43,644 nucleotides of DNA, from NCBI RefSeq assembly GCF_004212635.1, contig NZ_PSRT01000074.1, positions 1 through 43,644 of the forward strand, written 5' to 3'. The stretch is from Bradyrhizobium genosp. SA-3 (lineage in GTDB: Bacteria > Pseudomonadota > Alphaproteobacteria > Rhizobiales > Xanthobacteraceae). Every line of letters starts with the position of its first letter. The stretch's first letter is position 1. Positions 17,948-26,052 of the stretch are shown here, piece by piece. A model generated the notes under the pieces. That model did no database searches. It saw nothing but the letters and a program-made list of their open reading frames with translations, and was not told where the DNA came from. A program made the translations under genes and the position numbers.

Positions 17948-18016
17948 AGCATGATCCGGACCCGAAGGGCCGCGTTCGCGCAAAGTGTGCAGCGGTTTTC
18001 CGGAAAGATCATGCTC
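17947..18016. repeat. Palindromic intergenic repeat (GAGCATGATC ... GATCATGCTC)
   Basis: Perfect 10-bp terminal inverted repeats, GAGCATGATC at 17947-17956 and GATCATGCTC at 18007-18016, flank a core with AAGTGTGCAGCGG and TTTTCCGGAAA segments. From memory this is a common intergenic palindrome in Bradyrhizobium and Rhodopseudomonas genomes, where shorter copies lack the CCCGAAGGGCC-type insert seen here. It lies between two convergent genes, so the hairpin may act as a bidirectional terminator. Confidence 0.7.
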
Positions 18017-18030
18017 AACCAATAGCGCGC

Positions 18031-19098
18031 TCAAGCATCCTTCGTGAACTTGCTGATCACGTCCATGAACGGCTTCGGCTTGAACTCGCCGTCGAGCGGC
18101 AGGGGACGGTTCGGCTGCTTGTCCTTACGGGCGAAGGTGCCATTGATCCAGCTGTAGCGATCCGAGATGCCCCAAGTCAGGATCGAGCGCACCGGTCCGC
18201 TGGTTGAAATCGCCGTCAGCAGATCATCGACGCGCTTGGCGACGATGGCGTCGCGCTCCGCCGGGCTCCCCATCAGCTTCTGATCGTCGACGTCGAGCTC
18301 GGTGACGAGCACCTCGAGCCCCCAGGAGCGCAGCTCGGTGACGAATTCGGCGAGCCCGTGTGTGTCGATCTCGAGCTCGGCATGCAGATGCGATTGCAGT
18401 CCGACGGCGTGAAGCGGAACGCCCTGGTCGAGCAGGTCCATGATCAGGTTGCGGTACGCCGCGCGCTTGGCGATGAAGGAATCCTTGGCCGACTCGATGT
18501 CGTATTCGTTGATCGCGAGCTTGACGAAGGGGTCGGCCGCGGCGGCGGTACGGAAGGCCAGCGGAATCCAGCGCTCGCCGAGATGCTGTGTCCAGAAAGT
18601 GTTGCGCCGGTCTTTCGGACTGCGGGGATTGTCCGGGATCGGCTCATTGACGACGTCCCACGACGTCAGCTTGTCCTTGTAATAGGAAACGACGGTGCCG
18701 ATGTGATCGACGAAGGCGCGCTCGACGCCCTTGCCGTCCTTGATCTGCTTGGTCCAGTCCGGGATGTCGTGATACCAGGCGAGCGCGTGGCCGCGCATCG
18801 TCAGATCGTTCGCCTGCGCGAAATCAAGGATCGCGTCGGCGCGCTCGAAGGCGAAGGTGTGCGCATCCGGCCGCAGCATCGGCCATTTCAGCTCGAGCAC
18901 CGGCACCACCTGCGTGCAATAGGTGCTGATGGCGTCCCCGAGCCGCGGATCGGCTTGCAGGTCCCAGAGTGTCGCCGCGGCACCATAGCCCGGGCGGCGC
19001 TGGGCACGTTTCGAGACCGGCACGGCAGACGCAGATGTGCCCGTCGCGAGTGTCGCGGCGCTACCGAGCAGGAATTCGCGTCTGTCGAGCCTGGTCAC
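18031..19098 (-). CDS. Tat-exported GH10 endo-1,4-beta-xylanase-like glycanase
   Basis: A 355-residue protein of the glycoside hydrolase 10 family. The acid/base Glu152 lies in SWDVVNEP, the nucleophile Glu267 in VLVTELDV, and other conserved elements are LKWPMLRPDAHTFAF, RGHALAWYHDIPDW and LTWGISDRYSW. The N-terminus has a twin-arginine signal (TRLDRREFLLGSAATLATG), so it would be exported folded to the periplasm. The start is a GTG at 19098 that overlaps the upstream stop as GTGA. GH10 enzymes cut beta-1,4-xylan; in this polysaccharide locus it may instead trim the cell's own exported glycan, but that is inference. Confidence 0.87.
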   Translation of the reverse strand: MTRLDRREFLLGSAATLATGTSASAVPVSKRAQRRPGYGAAATLWDLQADPRLGDAISTYCTQVVPVLELKWPMLRPDAHTFAFERADAILDFAQANDLTMRGHALAWYHDIPDWTKQIKDGKGVERAFVDHIGTVVSYYKDKLTSWDVVNEPIPDNPRSPKDRRNTFWTQHLGERWIPLAFRTAAAADPFVKLAINEYDIESAKDSFIAKRAAYRNLIMDLLDQGVPLHAVGLQSHLHAELEIDTHGLAEFVTELRSWGLEVLVTELDVDDQKLMGSPAERDAIVAKRVDDLLTAISTSGPVRSILTWGISDRYSWINGTFARKDKQPNRPLPLDGEFKPKPFMDVISKFTKDA

Positions 19099-20078
19099 GC
19101 GTGGTTCTGCATCGCAGCTTCGGCGATCTCGTAATAGTGGAGCGCGCCTTTCTCGAGCGTCAGATTGTCCAGCACATAGTCGCGCGGCGCGAAGTCGCCG
19201 GTGCTGACCTGCGACCAGAAGCCGTTCCAGCCGGAGGTGAAGCCGTCCGCATCGGTGAAGGTCATGCCACAGCGCGCGTCGAAATAGGGCACCGAGGATA
19301 CGCCGCCCTCGAACCTCACTTTGTTCGGGTAATATTTCGGATCCTGCCACGGCCCGCCGCGATCCCAGGCAAAGACAGGGACGCCGCTCGACAGCGCCTG
19401 CTGGCAGGCGATGCCCTGGCTCTCGTGCTCGCAGAGGAAGACCATGCTGCGGCAACGCGCCAGCGCCGCCTTGTAATCGTCTTCCTTGTAATGGCCGTAA
19501 CGGATCACTTCGACAGTGCGGCCGCTTGCTTCGAGATGCCTGCGGATCGGCTCGATCAGCTCCGCCTCGTACCGCCCGTAATCCCAGCGGACCTTGTCGT
19601 AGAGCAGCACGTCGACGCTCTTCTGCTCGGTTGGCGCTGGAGTCCACAAATCGGTCTCGATGCCGACGGGCCAGGCGCCGACATGGGGCCAGTGCGGACG
19701 GAACATGTCGGCGTACCAGGCGCATGGCACCAGCACGCGCTTTACGTCGAGGTCCTTCAGACTCTCCGGCGCATCGATCGGGTGGTCGTACATGGCGACG
19801 CCGAGCAGCAGCGGGTTCTCCCACTTGAACCAGTCGAGCACGAACGGCCGGCCGATGATGCAGGCCAGTTCTTCGGGATGCTTCTGGATGTAGCGATAGT
19901 CGTTGACGCGATAGCGGATGCCAAGCCGATCGAGGCCCGCGCACAGATTGAGGAGCACGCGCCGCTGGCCGCTGACGTAGGACTTGCCGAGCAGCAAGCG
20001 CCGCAGCAGCGGCCGGAGGTGGCGGTCACCGGGAAACCAGCGATCGTCCCGTTCCTCGAAGAAGAGGTTGAGGACCAT
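19095..20078 (-). CDS. Glycosyltransferase, GT-B (group 1)-like
   Basis: A 327-residue protein. Segments typical of group 1 transferases include VLVPCAWYADMFRPHWPHVGAWPVGIETD (sugar-nucleotide domain interface), CRSMVFLCEHESQGIACQQALSSGVPVFAWD (the E-x7-E region for the donor phosphate and sugar) and a C-terminal helix. It would add a sugar to a cell-surface glycan. The frame could open further upstream (GTG 20192), but ATG 20078 has GGAGG 8 nt before it. The gene runs into the GH10 gene with a GTGA overlap, so the two form one operon. No membrane segment is seen. Confidence 0.75.
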   Translation of the reverse strand: MVLNLFFEERDDRWFPGDRHLRPLLRRLLLGKSYVSGQRRVLLNLCAGLDRLGIRYRVNDYRYIQKHPEELACIIGRPFVLDWFKWENPLLLGVAMYDHPIDAPESLKDLDVKRVLVPCAWYADMFRPHWPHVGAWPVGIETDLWTPAPTEQKSVDVLLYDKVRWDYGRYEAELIEPIRRHLEASGRTVEVIRYGHYKEDDYKAALARCRSMVFLCEHESQGIACQQALSSGVPVFAWDRGGPWQDPKYYPNKVRFEGGVSSVPYFDARCGMTFTDADGFTSGWNGFWSQVSTGDFAPRDYVLDNLTLEKGALHYYEIAEAAMQNHA

Positions 20079-20445
20079 CCTGTCGCCTCCAGTCATGCCT
20101 GGGGTTGCCGGAACCAGCGGCGCGTCAGCGCCGCGATGCGGCCGAGAGGTCGGCTTCGCCCGTGTTCGTTCGGCAACGTCCATGTCAGTCACATCAGCGC
20201 ATCGGAGGAGTCGGGCGACGTTTCGCTATCATTGCTTCTTTTCTGTGATCCCGCCGGCCCCTTCAAGGACAGGGCAAATTTAACGCTAACGCGCGATAAC
20301 CGCGCGAACGCTTCATTCGCGGTCCGATTTGCAGGCTTATGCGGCTATCTTGCCGATGCCCAGCGGCGCAGTCGATTGCTCCAGCAAAGTCCAAGTGTTT
20401 TAACGCTTCGTTAATCCTCACGGCCGCAACCGGTCCCGAGTCCGC
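20079..20445. other. Divergent intergenic region between glycosyltransferase and flippase
   Basis: This 367-bp gap carries the upstream control regions of two divergent transcripts. No coding sequence is convincing: an in-frame extension of the glycosyltransferase reaches 20192 but lacks a ribosome site. The right half is AT-richer, with AATTTAACGCTAACGCG at about 20277 and the TTAA-N7-TTAA box at 20400. Confidence 0.6.
20400..20414. promoter_or_regulatory. CtrA-type box TTAA-N7-TTAA
   Basis: TTAACGCTTCGTTAA is a perfect match to the full CtrA half-site arrangement (TTAA, seven bases, TTAA) and also a 6-bp inverted repeat with a 3-nt centre. It lies 31 bp before the flippase start, in or just downstream of a promoter. 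CtrA is the alphaproteobacterial cell-cycle regulator and often controls polar and surface structures. One chance occurrence in the window cannot be excluded. Confidence 0.45.
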
Positions 20446-21882
20446 ATGCTGAATCGCCATTTCTCCATTTATCTCGTCGCCTACATCCTGCCGGCGGCGG
20501 TGGGGTTCTTCGCGGTGACGGCCTACACGCGGCTGCTGACGCCGGCGGAGTACGGCGTCTATGTCGTCGGCATCAGCCTTGCCGGAATCTTGGGCGCGAT
20601 CTTCTTCGCCTGGATCAAGCTGTCGGTGTCGCGCTATCAGGCGATGTCGGCGGAGGTCGATTTTCGCGGCACGGCCATGGTTGCCTTTGCGCTCACGGCC
20701 GCGGTTCTCTGCGCCACCACTCCGCTAGTCTTCCTGTTCCGCCGCGACGTCAGCGTCGAGCTGCTGCTCGCCAGCATGTTCGTCGCGATCATGGCCAATG
20801 CGGTCGATGTCGGCCAGGAGTTCGAGCGTGCCAAGCTGCGCCCCTACCGCTTCGCGGCGATCTCGATCGTGCGCAGCGTGTCGAGCGTCGGCTTCGGCCT
20901 CGCCGGCATCTGGCTCGGCTGGGGTGGATTGGGGCTGCTCGCGGCATTCGGCCTGGGCTCGCTCACCGGCATCATCCTGAATCTGGTCGGTGACCGCAGC
21001 AAGATCGCGCGCTTCCAGCGCAGCCAGTTCATGCAGCTCGCACGCTACGGCCTTCCATTGACGCTGGCCGGGCTTTCCGTTGCGGTCTACTCAGCCTGCG
21101 ACCGTCTCATCGTCGCTTATTTGCTAGGCACGGACGCCGCCGGCATTTTTGGCGTCGCCGCCGATCTGCCGCGCCAGTTCATGGTCATGATCGCTTCCAG
21201 CGTCGCGGCGGCCACGGTGCCGCTGGTGTTCCGGTCGTTGTCCGAGAAGAACGATGCGGTGACGCGGGAGCGACTTTCCGAGAGCTTCGAGCTGCTGCTC
21301 GTCGTCGTCGCGCCGGTCGCGGTCTGGCTTGCGCTCGCCGCAGACCAGGTCGCCGGCACGCTGGTCGGTGTCGACTTCAGCGCCGGCGTGTCGGCGCTGC
21401 TGCCGACCCTGGTGCTCGCGCGCTTCTTCGGCATTGCCAATCAGTTCTATGTCCAGATCAGCTTCCAGCTCGCCGAACGGCCCTTCATGCTGGCGGCACA
21501 GTCCTTCCTCACGCTGGTCGTCAGCGTCGTCCTGATGTTCGCGCTGGTCGCCGGCTATGGCCTCTACGGTGCGGCGCTGGCAACCTTCGCGACCGAGGCG
21601 ATCGGCTTCCTCGTTGCCATCGTCCTGATGCATCGCGCTCACCCGGTCCCGTTCGACCTCAACCGCCTCGCCGCTGTTGCCGCTTCCGCTGCGGCGATGG
21701 CGGCCGCGATCCTGATGGCGCGATCGCAAGCGGAAGGCACCGGTCTCGGGTCGCTCATCGTCGTGAGCCTCGCCGGTGGCCTCGCTTACGCCACCGCGGC
21801 GTGGCTGATGAACGTCGCGAACGTGCGAACATTGTCACTGCGCCTCCTGCGAACGTTCAACCGGAAGGCGCTGGGCGTCTAA
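20446..21882 (+). CDS. Polysaccharide flippase (Wzx/MATE-like membrane protein)
   Basis: A 478-residue integral membrane protein with about 12-14 hydrophobic segments. It opens IYLVAYILPAAVGFFAVTAYTRLLTPAEYGVYVVG, the typical first helix and loop of the polysaccharide biosynthesis/oligosaccharide flippase family. The YGLPLTLAGLSVAVYSACDRLIVAYLLG segment is the matching start of the second half. It would flip lipid-linked oligosaccharide repeat units across the inner membrane. With the neighbouring glycosyltransferases and glycanase it marks a surface-glycan locus. The ATG follows GCCGCAACCGGTC, which is a weak ribosome site. The CtrA-type box at 20400 suggests cell-cycle control. Confidence 0.85.
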   Translation: MLNRHFSIYLVAYILPAAVGFFAVTAYTRLLTPAEYGVYVVGISLAGILGAIFFAWIKLSVSRYQAMSAEVDFRGTAMVAFALTAAVLCATTPLVFLFRRDVSVELLLASMFVAIMANAVDVGQEFERAKLRPYRFAAISIVRSVSSVGFGLAGIWLGWGGLGLLAAFGLGSLTGIILNLVGDRSKIARFQRSQFMQLARYGLPLTLAGLSVAVYSACDRLIVAYLLGTDAAGIFGVAADLPRQFMVMIASSVAAATVPLVFRSLSEKNDAVTRERLSESFELLLVVVAPVAVWLALAADQVAGTLVGVDFSAGVSALLPTLVLARFFGIANQFYVQISFQLAERPFMLAAQSFLTLVVSVVLMFALVAGYGLYGAALATFATEAIGFLVAIVLMHRAHPVPFDLNRLAAVAASAAAMAAAILMARSQAEGTGLGSLIVVSLAGGLAYATAAWLMNVANVRTLSLRLLRTFNRKALGV

Positions 21883-21955
21883 TTGCGCGGTGGGCGTAGT
21901 CGCCGCCAGACGCCGGCCGCGGGCGGCCGATCCGGACATTCTGCCGCAGCGATCG

Positions 21956-21977
21956 AGGCCAGCTTCAGGCCAGCTTC
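21956..21977. repeat. Tandem 11-bp direct repeat
   Basis: AGGCCAGCTTC occurs twice back to back in the gap between the flippase and the L,D-transpeptidase gene. Nothing else in this 266-bp gap looks coding. Function is unknown; it may be simple slippage. Confidence 0.5.
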
Positions 21978-22148
21978 GGCCGGAAGCCGCCTTCCGCCTG
22001 TGCGAACCGTCATATATGAGAGATTGTCGCCGGAACGTGCCGAATCTCGCCACAGAGGGAACGTAAGGCGGCTGCGAATTCTTAAGTCAAAGATCGCAAT
22101 TTGACATTTGAGCGACACCGGCAGACTGGCAGTTCGACCGAGGATGGC

Positions 22149-23705
22149 ATGAAAAACCGATCGACGACGGCGCAATCCACCAGGGCGATGCGGCGTCGGG
22201 GGGCTGCCGGGATCATTGCGCTTGCGGCAGTGGCCATGTTTGCAGCGGTGGCCCCGGCGACCGCGGCCAAGCAGGCCCGCCAGGCGGCCGAGGCGGTGGC
22301 GCCGCGCGTGGCCGGCGAGCCGATCATGGCGATCGTGTCGATCAAGAGCCAGCAGGTCACCTTCTACGACTCCGACGGCTGGATCCTGCGCGCGCCGGTG
22401 TCGACCGGCACCACGGGACGCGAGACGCCGGCCGGCGTCTTCGCCGTCATCGAGAAGGACAAGGATCACCGCTCGACCATGTATGACGATGCCTGGATGC
22501 CGAACATGCAGCGCATCACCTGGAACGGCATCGCGCTGCATGGCGGGCCGCTGCCCGGCTATGCCGCCTCGCATGGCTGCGTGCGGATGCCGTTCGGCTT
22601 TGCCGAGAATTTGTTCGACAAGACGTATATCGGGATGCGCGTGATCATCTCGCCGGACGATGCGGTCCCGACCGAGTTCTCTCACCCCTCGCTGTTCATG
22701 CCGAAGCGGGAGGCCATGGCGGCGGCACCGAGCCGTGCCGACAAGTTCTCCGTCGAGGCCGAAGAGGCCACGCGGGCCGCCGACGAGGCCAAGAAGGCCG
22801 CATCGGCAGCCGCAAAAGAAGCTGCTTCGCTCCCGGCGTCGCTGCGCAAGCTGGAACAGCAGAAGGCCCGCGCTGACGCCGAGCTCGTCTTCGCCGACAA
22901 GTCGCTCGCGAACGCAAAGACCGATCAGGCCCGCGCCAAGGCCGAGGAGCTGAAGCAGAAGGTCGCCACCAAGGCTGCGGATGCCGCGACGCAGCTCGAT
23001 GCCGCCAAGGCCGCCGCGCAGCCGAAGCGCGACGCCGCCGCCGCCACCAAGGAGGCCGCCAAGGCGGCGGCGACCAGGAAGGCCGATGCGGTGAAGGCTG
23101 CGACCGATGCAAAGCTCGCGCTCGAGCCGGTCTCGGTCTACGTCAGCCGCGCGACGCAGAAGCTCTACGTGCGGCGAAACACCCATAAGCCGGCGCCCGA
23201 CGGCGGCGGCGAGGTGTTCGACACCAGCATCGAGGTCCCCGTCACGATCCGCAATCCCGACCTGCCGCTCGGCACGCACATCTTCACGGCGATGGCGAAG
23301 ACCGATACGGGCCTGCGTTGGAGCGTGGTCACGATCGAAAACGGCGACGAGGCGAGGAACGCGCTCGACCGGATCACCATCCCGCAGGAGGTGCTCGACC
23401 GCATCGCGCCGACAGCGTTGCCGCGCTCCTCGATCATCATCTCGGACGAACCGCTGAGCAGTGAGACCAACTACCGCACCGAATTCGTCGCGGTGCTGAG
23501 CAACCAGCCGCAGGGCGGCTTCATCACGCGCAAGCCGACCGCGCCGGCCATCATCGCGAGCGATGACGGCTGGGACAATGGCGGCAACGGCTTCTTCTTC
23601 TTCCAGCAGCGCGATCCGTATGTGCAACCGGTCAATCCGCGCCGGCAGCGTGGCCAGTACCAGTACTATCAATCGACGCAGCCGATGCAGCGGAATTGGT
23701 GGTAA
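22149..23705 (+). CDS. L,D-transpeptidase (YkuD) with coiled-coil linker and degenerate second YkuD-like half
   Basis: A 518-residue protein. An N-terminal hydrophobic segment (AAGIIALAAVAMFAAVAPATAA) is a signal peptide or anchor. The catalytic domain (about 60-180) has the family signature HGGPLPGYAASHGCVRMP with His142 and nucleophile Cys144. A long Ala/Lys/Glu-rich coiled coil follows (about 200-325). The C-terminal part (about 325-500) starts VYVSRATQKLYVRR and contains a strand pattern like a second YkuD domain, but I see no catalytic His/Cys pair. The protein forms 3-3 peptidoglycan cross-links or attaches proteins to peptidoglycan in the periplasm. The ATG at 22149 is preceded by GAGG; a further upstream Met (22101) has no ribosome site. 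Confidence 0.82.
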   Translation: MKNRSTTAQSTRAMRRRGAAGIIALAAVAMFAAVAPATAAKQARQAAEAVAPRVAGEPIMAIVSIKSQQVTFYDSDGWILRAPVSTGTTGRETPAGVFAVIEKDKDHRSTMYDDAWMPNMQRITWNGIALHGGPLPGYAASHGCVRMPFGFAENLFDKTYIGMRVIISPDDAVPTEFSHPSLFMPKREAMAAAPSRADKFSVEAEEATRAADEAKKAASAAAKEAASLPASLRKLEQQKARADAELVFADKSLANAKTDQARAKAEELKQKVATKAADAATQLDAAKAAAQPKRDAAAATKEAAKAAATRKADAVKAATDAKLALEPVSVYVSRATQKLYVRRNTHKPAPDGGGEVFDTSIEVPVTIRNPDLPLGTHIFTAMAKTDTGLRWSVVTIENGDEARNALDRITIPQEVLDRIAPTALPRSSIIISDEPLSSETNYRTEFVAVLSNQPQGGFITRKPTAPAIIASDDGWDNGGNGFFFFQQRDPYVQPVNPRRQRGQYQYYQSTQPMQRNWW

Positions 23706-23750
23706 GCGGGCGCGCCACCGCGCCGGGGCCGTACATGACGGACGCCGTCT

Positions 23751-24566
23751 TCAGATGCCGCGCGCCGTGATCACCAACGCTTGGATCTTGGCTTCGACCG
23801 GTCCTGACCCGTGGCGAATTCGGATCGCCTCGGCAACGACGTCGGTCGCAGCCTGAAGCTTGCTCGCATCCCGGGCCTCGATCTCGCCACGTAGGGGCGT
23901 TCCCTGGCAGTACGCGATCGCCACGTATTCTGCCGTCGGCGCGCGGCTGATGGCGGCTCGCGTTTCGATCGAGACGTTGCCAAAACCTGCGCGTTCGAGA
24001 TCCGCTTGGATGATCGTCTGGTCGAAATAGCCGTGCGGTGTCCGGGCCATGAAACGAGGCGGATCATCGGGAAACAACTTGCCGAGGGCCATCGTAGCAT
24101 CGTGGGCGAACACGTTCTCCTCGATGCGGTCCCAGACATTGAAGAGGAACGTGCCGCTCGGTTTCAAAACGCGCCTTGCTTCTGAATAGCCCTTGACGCG
24201 ATCCGGAAAGAACATGGCGCCGAACTGGCAGCAGACCACGTCGAATTCGGCGTCGTCGAACGGAAGAGCCGACGCATCCGCCTGGCGCCAGGTAATGCGA
24301 GCATCGTCGGCCTGATGCTGCGCCGCGACCGCGAGCATCGGCTCGTTGAGGTCGGTCGCAACGTAGCGGACGTCGCGCGGCAGCGCCGCCGCCACGGCGC
24401 GCGTCACCGCGCCGGTGCCCGCCGCGATTTCGAGCAATACGGAAGGAGAGAGCGCGGCGACACGTCTTGCGATGTCGTCGGCATACTCGGCGAAGATCAT
24501 CGGGACGAGATATTCGTCGTAGAGTTTTGGGACCGAGCCGGCGAAAACCTTGTCAGTGTCGGACAT
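23751..24566 (-). CDS. Class I SAM-dependent methyltransferase (UbiE/Methyltransf_11-like)
   Basis: A 271-residue protein. SAM motif I is VLLEIAAGTGAVTRAVA; the acidic loop YVATDLNEPML binds ribose; DVVCCQFGAMFFPDR is motif II; and RRVLKPSGTFLFNVWD is motif III. It starts MSDTDKVFAGSVPKLYDEYLVPMIF, a pattern typical of small-molecule methyltransferases near UbiE. The substrate cannot be predicted. It is on the same strand as the bufferin-type operon upstream, but a 197-bp gap with an unrelated gene fragment separates them, so co-transcription is doubtful. Confidence 0.8.
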   Translation of the reverse strand: MSDTDKVFAGSVPKLYDEYLVPMIFAEYADDIARRVAALSPSVLLEIAAGTGAVTRAVAAALPRDVRYVATDLNEPMLAVAAQHQADDARITWRQADASALPFDDAEFDVVCCQFGAMFFPDRVKGYSEARRVLKPSGTFLFNVWDRIEENVFAHDATMALGKLFPDDPPRFMARTPHGYFDQTIIQADLERAGFGNVSIETRAAISRAPTAEYVAIAYCQGTPLRGEIEARDASKLQAATDVVAEAIRIRHGSGPVEAKIQALVITARGI

Positions 24567-24639
24567 GCTTGCCTCGCTGAAGGTCTGGACACGGGATCCA
24601 AGCTAGCACAGATCGCCACGTCACCGCGCCAGCAAAGAT

Positions 24640-24750
24640 GTGAACCAGGCCGGCTCCAGCATCGCCTATGCCGTGCTGTTCTTCCCGTCGGACGAAAGCG
24701 TCTACGTCACCGCGCAGACGCGCGGTCGACAGCGCCTGAGCGGAATGTGA
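24640..24750 (+). pseudogene. Fragment of a short-chain dehydrogenase C-terminus
   Basis: The frame reads IAYAVLFFPSDESVYVTAQT followed by unrelated residues and a stop. It resembles the conserved SDR C-terminus (AVLFLASDES-YVTGQTL-VDGG), with the terminal VDGG lost. The frame is closed by a TAG at 24604 and no catalytic YxxxK part exists in the window, so this is a remnant of about 20 residues. The identification rests on a short motif. Confidence 0.45.
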
Positions 24751-24763
24751 GGCCAGCAGCGTC

Positions 24764-25273
24764 CTATCGCGCGTGCGATCGCGCGCGACAGATGAGATGG
24801 TCGAGCGAGATGTGCCCGGGTCCGTAAGCCATCAGGGCGAGTGCCATGGCCGCCCAGGTGAGGTGAATCGGCCAGCCGTTGGGCACGGTGAGCTCGACGA
24901 TGACAGTCATGAACAATAATCCGAGCGCGGCGAACCGTGTGCCGAGACCCAGCACCAGCAGGATCGGAAACATGATCTCGCCACATCCCGACAGAAAGGC
25001 CATCACCGCCGGCGCAGGAAAGTGATAGGGCCCGCCGGGCAGATGCAGCATGAACTCGTCGCTGAACAGCGTCACCGCGGTGTCGTTGAGTCTGAGGAAG
25101 CCGTCCCACTTGAGGATGCCCGAGCGCCAGAACGGAACGGCGAGCGCCGCGCGCAGCACGAGCTGAACGAGCGAGGGCGCGGCAATCGTCCGTATCAGAT
25201 CATTGGCCTTGTCGAGCAGGAGCCCAAGCGATGGCGGGCCGTGTCCAGCGGTCATGCGTTGATTGGTGATCAT
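24764..25273 (-). CDS. DoxX-family membrane protein (last gene of bufferin-type operon)
   Basis: A 169-residue protein with about four membrane helices: LVQLVLRAALAVPFWRSGILKWDGF, PAPAVMAFLSGCGEIMFPILLVLG, FAALGLLFMTVIVELTVP and LTWAAMALALMAYGPG. This is the DoxX pattern, including the LR-alpha-PFWRSGILKWDGF first helix. The start ATG overlaps the bufC-like stop as ATGA, so the genes are translationally coupled. DoxX proteins commonly accompany DUF692/DUF2282 operons; a redox or quinone-linked role in maturation or metal handling has been proposed but is not established. An upstream frame extension (to 25690) is a shadow of the preceding gene. Confidence 0.85.
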   Translation of the reverse strand: MITNQRMTAGHGPPSLGLLLDKANDLIRTIAAPSLVQLVLRAALAVPFWRSGILKWDGFLRLNDTAVTLFSDEFMLHLPGGPYHFPAPAVMAFLSGCGEIMFPILLVLGLGTRFAALGLLFMTVIVELTVPNGWPIHLTWAAMALALMAYGPGHISLDHLICRARSHAR

Positions 25274-26052
25274 CGTGCGTCTCCGAGAGCAAGCGAAGTG
25301 AATGCGCCAGCCTCGATCAGGCCGGTGACGTTGGAAGCGAGATCGAAATCGGGGCATGCATCCAACGCCGACGCAGCGGCCCCGCCGAGTGGATCGCCCG
25401 ACGCCAGACGTTCGGCAAACACTGCGCCGCCGGGCGGGAGGCGCCGCACCATGACGTCGAATTCGGGCCGGGTGATCAGCGCGTCTTCCGGCGTGGACGC
25501 GTCGATGCGTCCAACCGGCGCGTCGTCGCGGTTGGCGGCAAAGACCGTCACCGCCGAGAATGACGAGCGTACGATCCGCAGCGCCGGATGCGGGATGAAG
25601 ACAAGATCGGCCAGCCGCTCCGGGACGATGGCTGCCAGCCCGGCGGGCGACAGCGGCGCGGCGTCTCGCGCATGGTAGGCATCGAGCCAAGCCCGCTCGA
25701 TGCGGGCGACATCCGCAAGCCAGGGCATTGTCTGCGCGTACTCATATCGTGCGATGAAGTCGGCAAACTCGCGGCCATATTCGAACAGCAGCGGAGAAGT
25801 CGGCGGGCTGCTGCGGATGTGGAAGCGCGCCATGGCACGGAAGAAATCAGGACCGGTGATGCGCTGTACCGCCGGATAGATCGCAGCGAGCGCGTCGATC
25901 AGGCTCACCGTGACATTGTTGCGGTAGACGGCGTAGCGCTTGCCGGCGGCCTTGCCGTTCGGACCCGCCACGATCGCAGGCGCCGCCCGCGCGGGGTCCA
26001 GCAGTCCCAGCGCAAAGGCGGCGGCAAAGGATAGATCCTGCTCAGGCGGCAT
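25270..26052 (-). CDS. bufC: DUF2063 protein, BufC-like partner of the MNIO maturase
   Basis: A 260-residue protein. The N-terminal region has the DUF2063 pattern (RYAVYRNNVTVSLIDAL, AIYPAVQRITGPDFF, SPLLFEYGREFADFI, WLADVARIERAWLDAYHA). The C-terminal half has mixed strands and helices (LVFIPHPALRIVRS; FDVMVRRLPPGG). In bufferin systems this family binds the RiPP precursor and works with the DUF692 enzyme. The start ATG lies inside the upstream bufB-like gene (11-bp overlap), which indicates coupled synthesis of a two-protein complex. Older annotation as a DNA-binding protein comes from a domain name and is not supported here. Confidence 0.85.
   Translation of the reverse strand: MPPEQDLSFAAAFALGLLDPARAAPAIVAGPNGKAAGKRYAVYRNNVTVSLIDALAAIYPAVQRITGPDFFRAMARFHIRSSPPTSPLLFEYGREFADFIARYEYAQTMPWLADVARIERAWLDAYHARDAAPLSPAGLAAIVPERLADLVFIPHPALRIVRSSFSAVTVFAANRDDAPVGRIDASTPEDALITRPEFDVMVRRLPPGGAVFAERLASGDPLGGAAASALDACPDFDLASNVTGLIEAGAFTSLALGDAR

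Noticed and set aside
18031..19944. A single 637-codon frame spanning the GH10 gene and its upstream neighbour
   Set aside because: Its N-terminal half is an off-frame reading of the glycosyltransferase; the GH10 Tat signal begins at a GTG overlapping the neighbour's stop.
22032..22064. GGAACGT twice upstream of the L,D-transpeptidase gene, considered as an EcfG-type promoter
   Set aside because: No CGTT follows at 16-18 bases from either copy.
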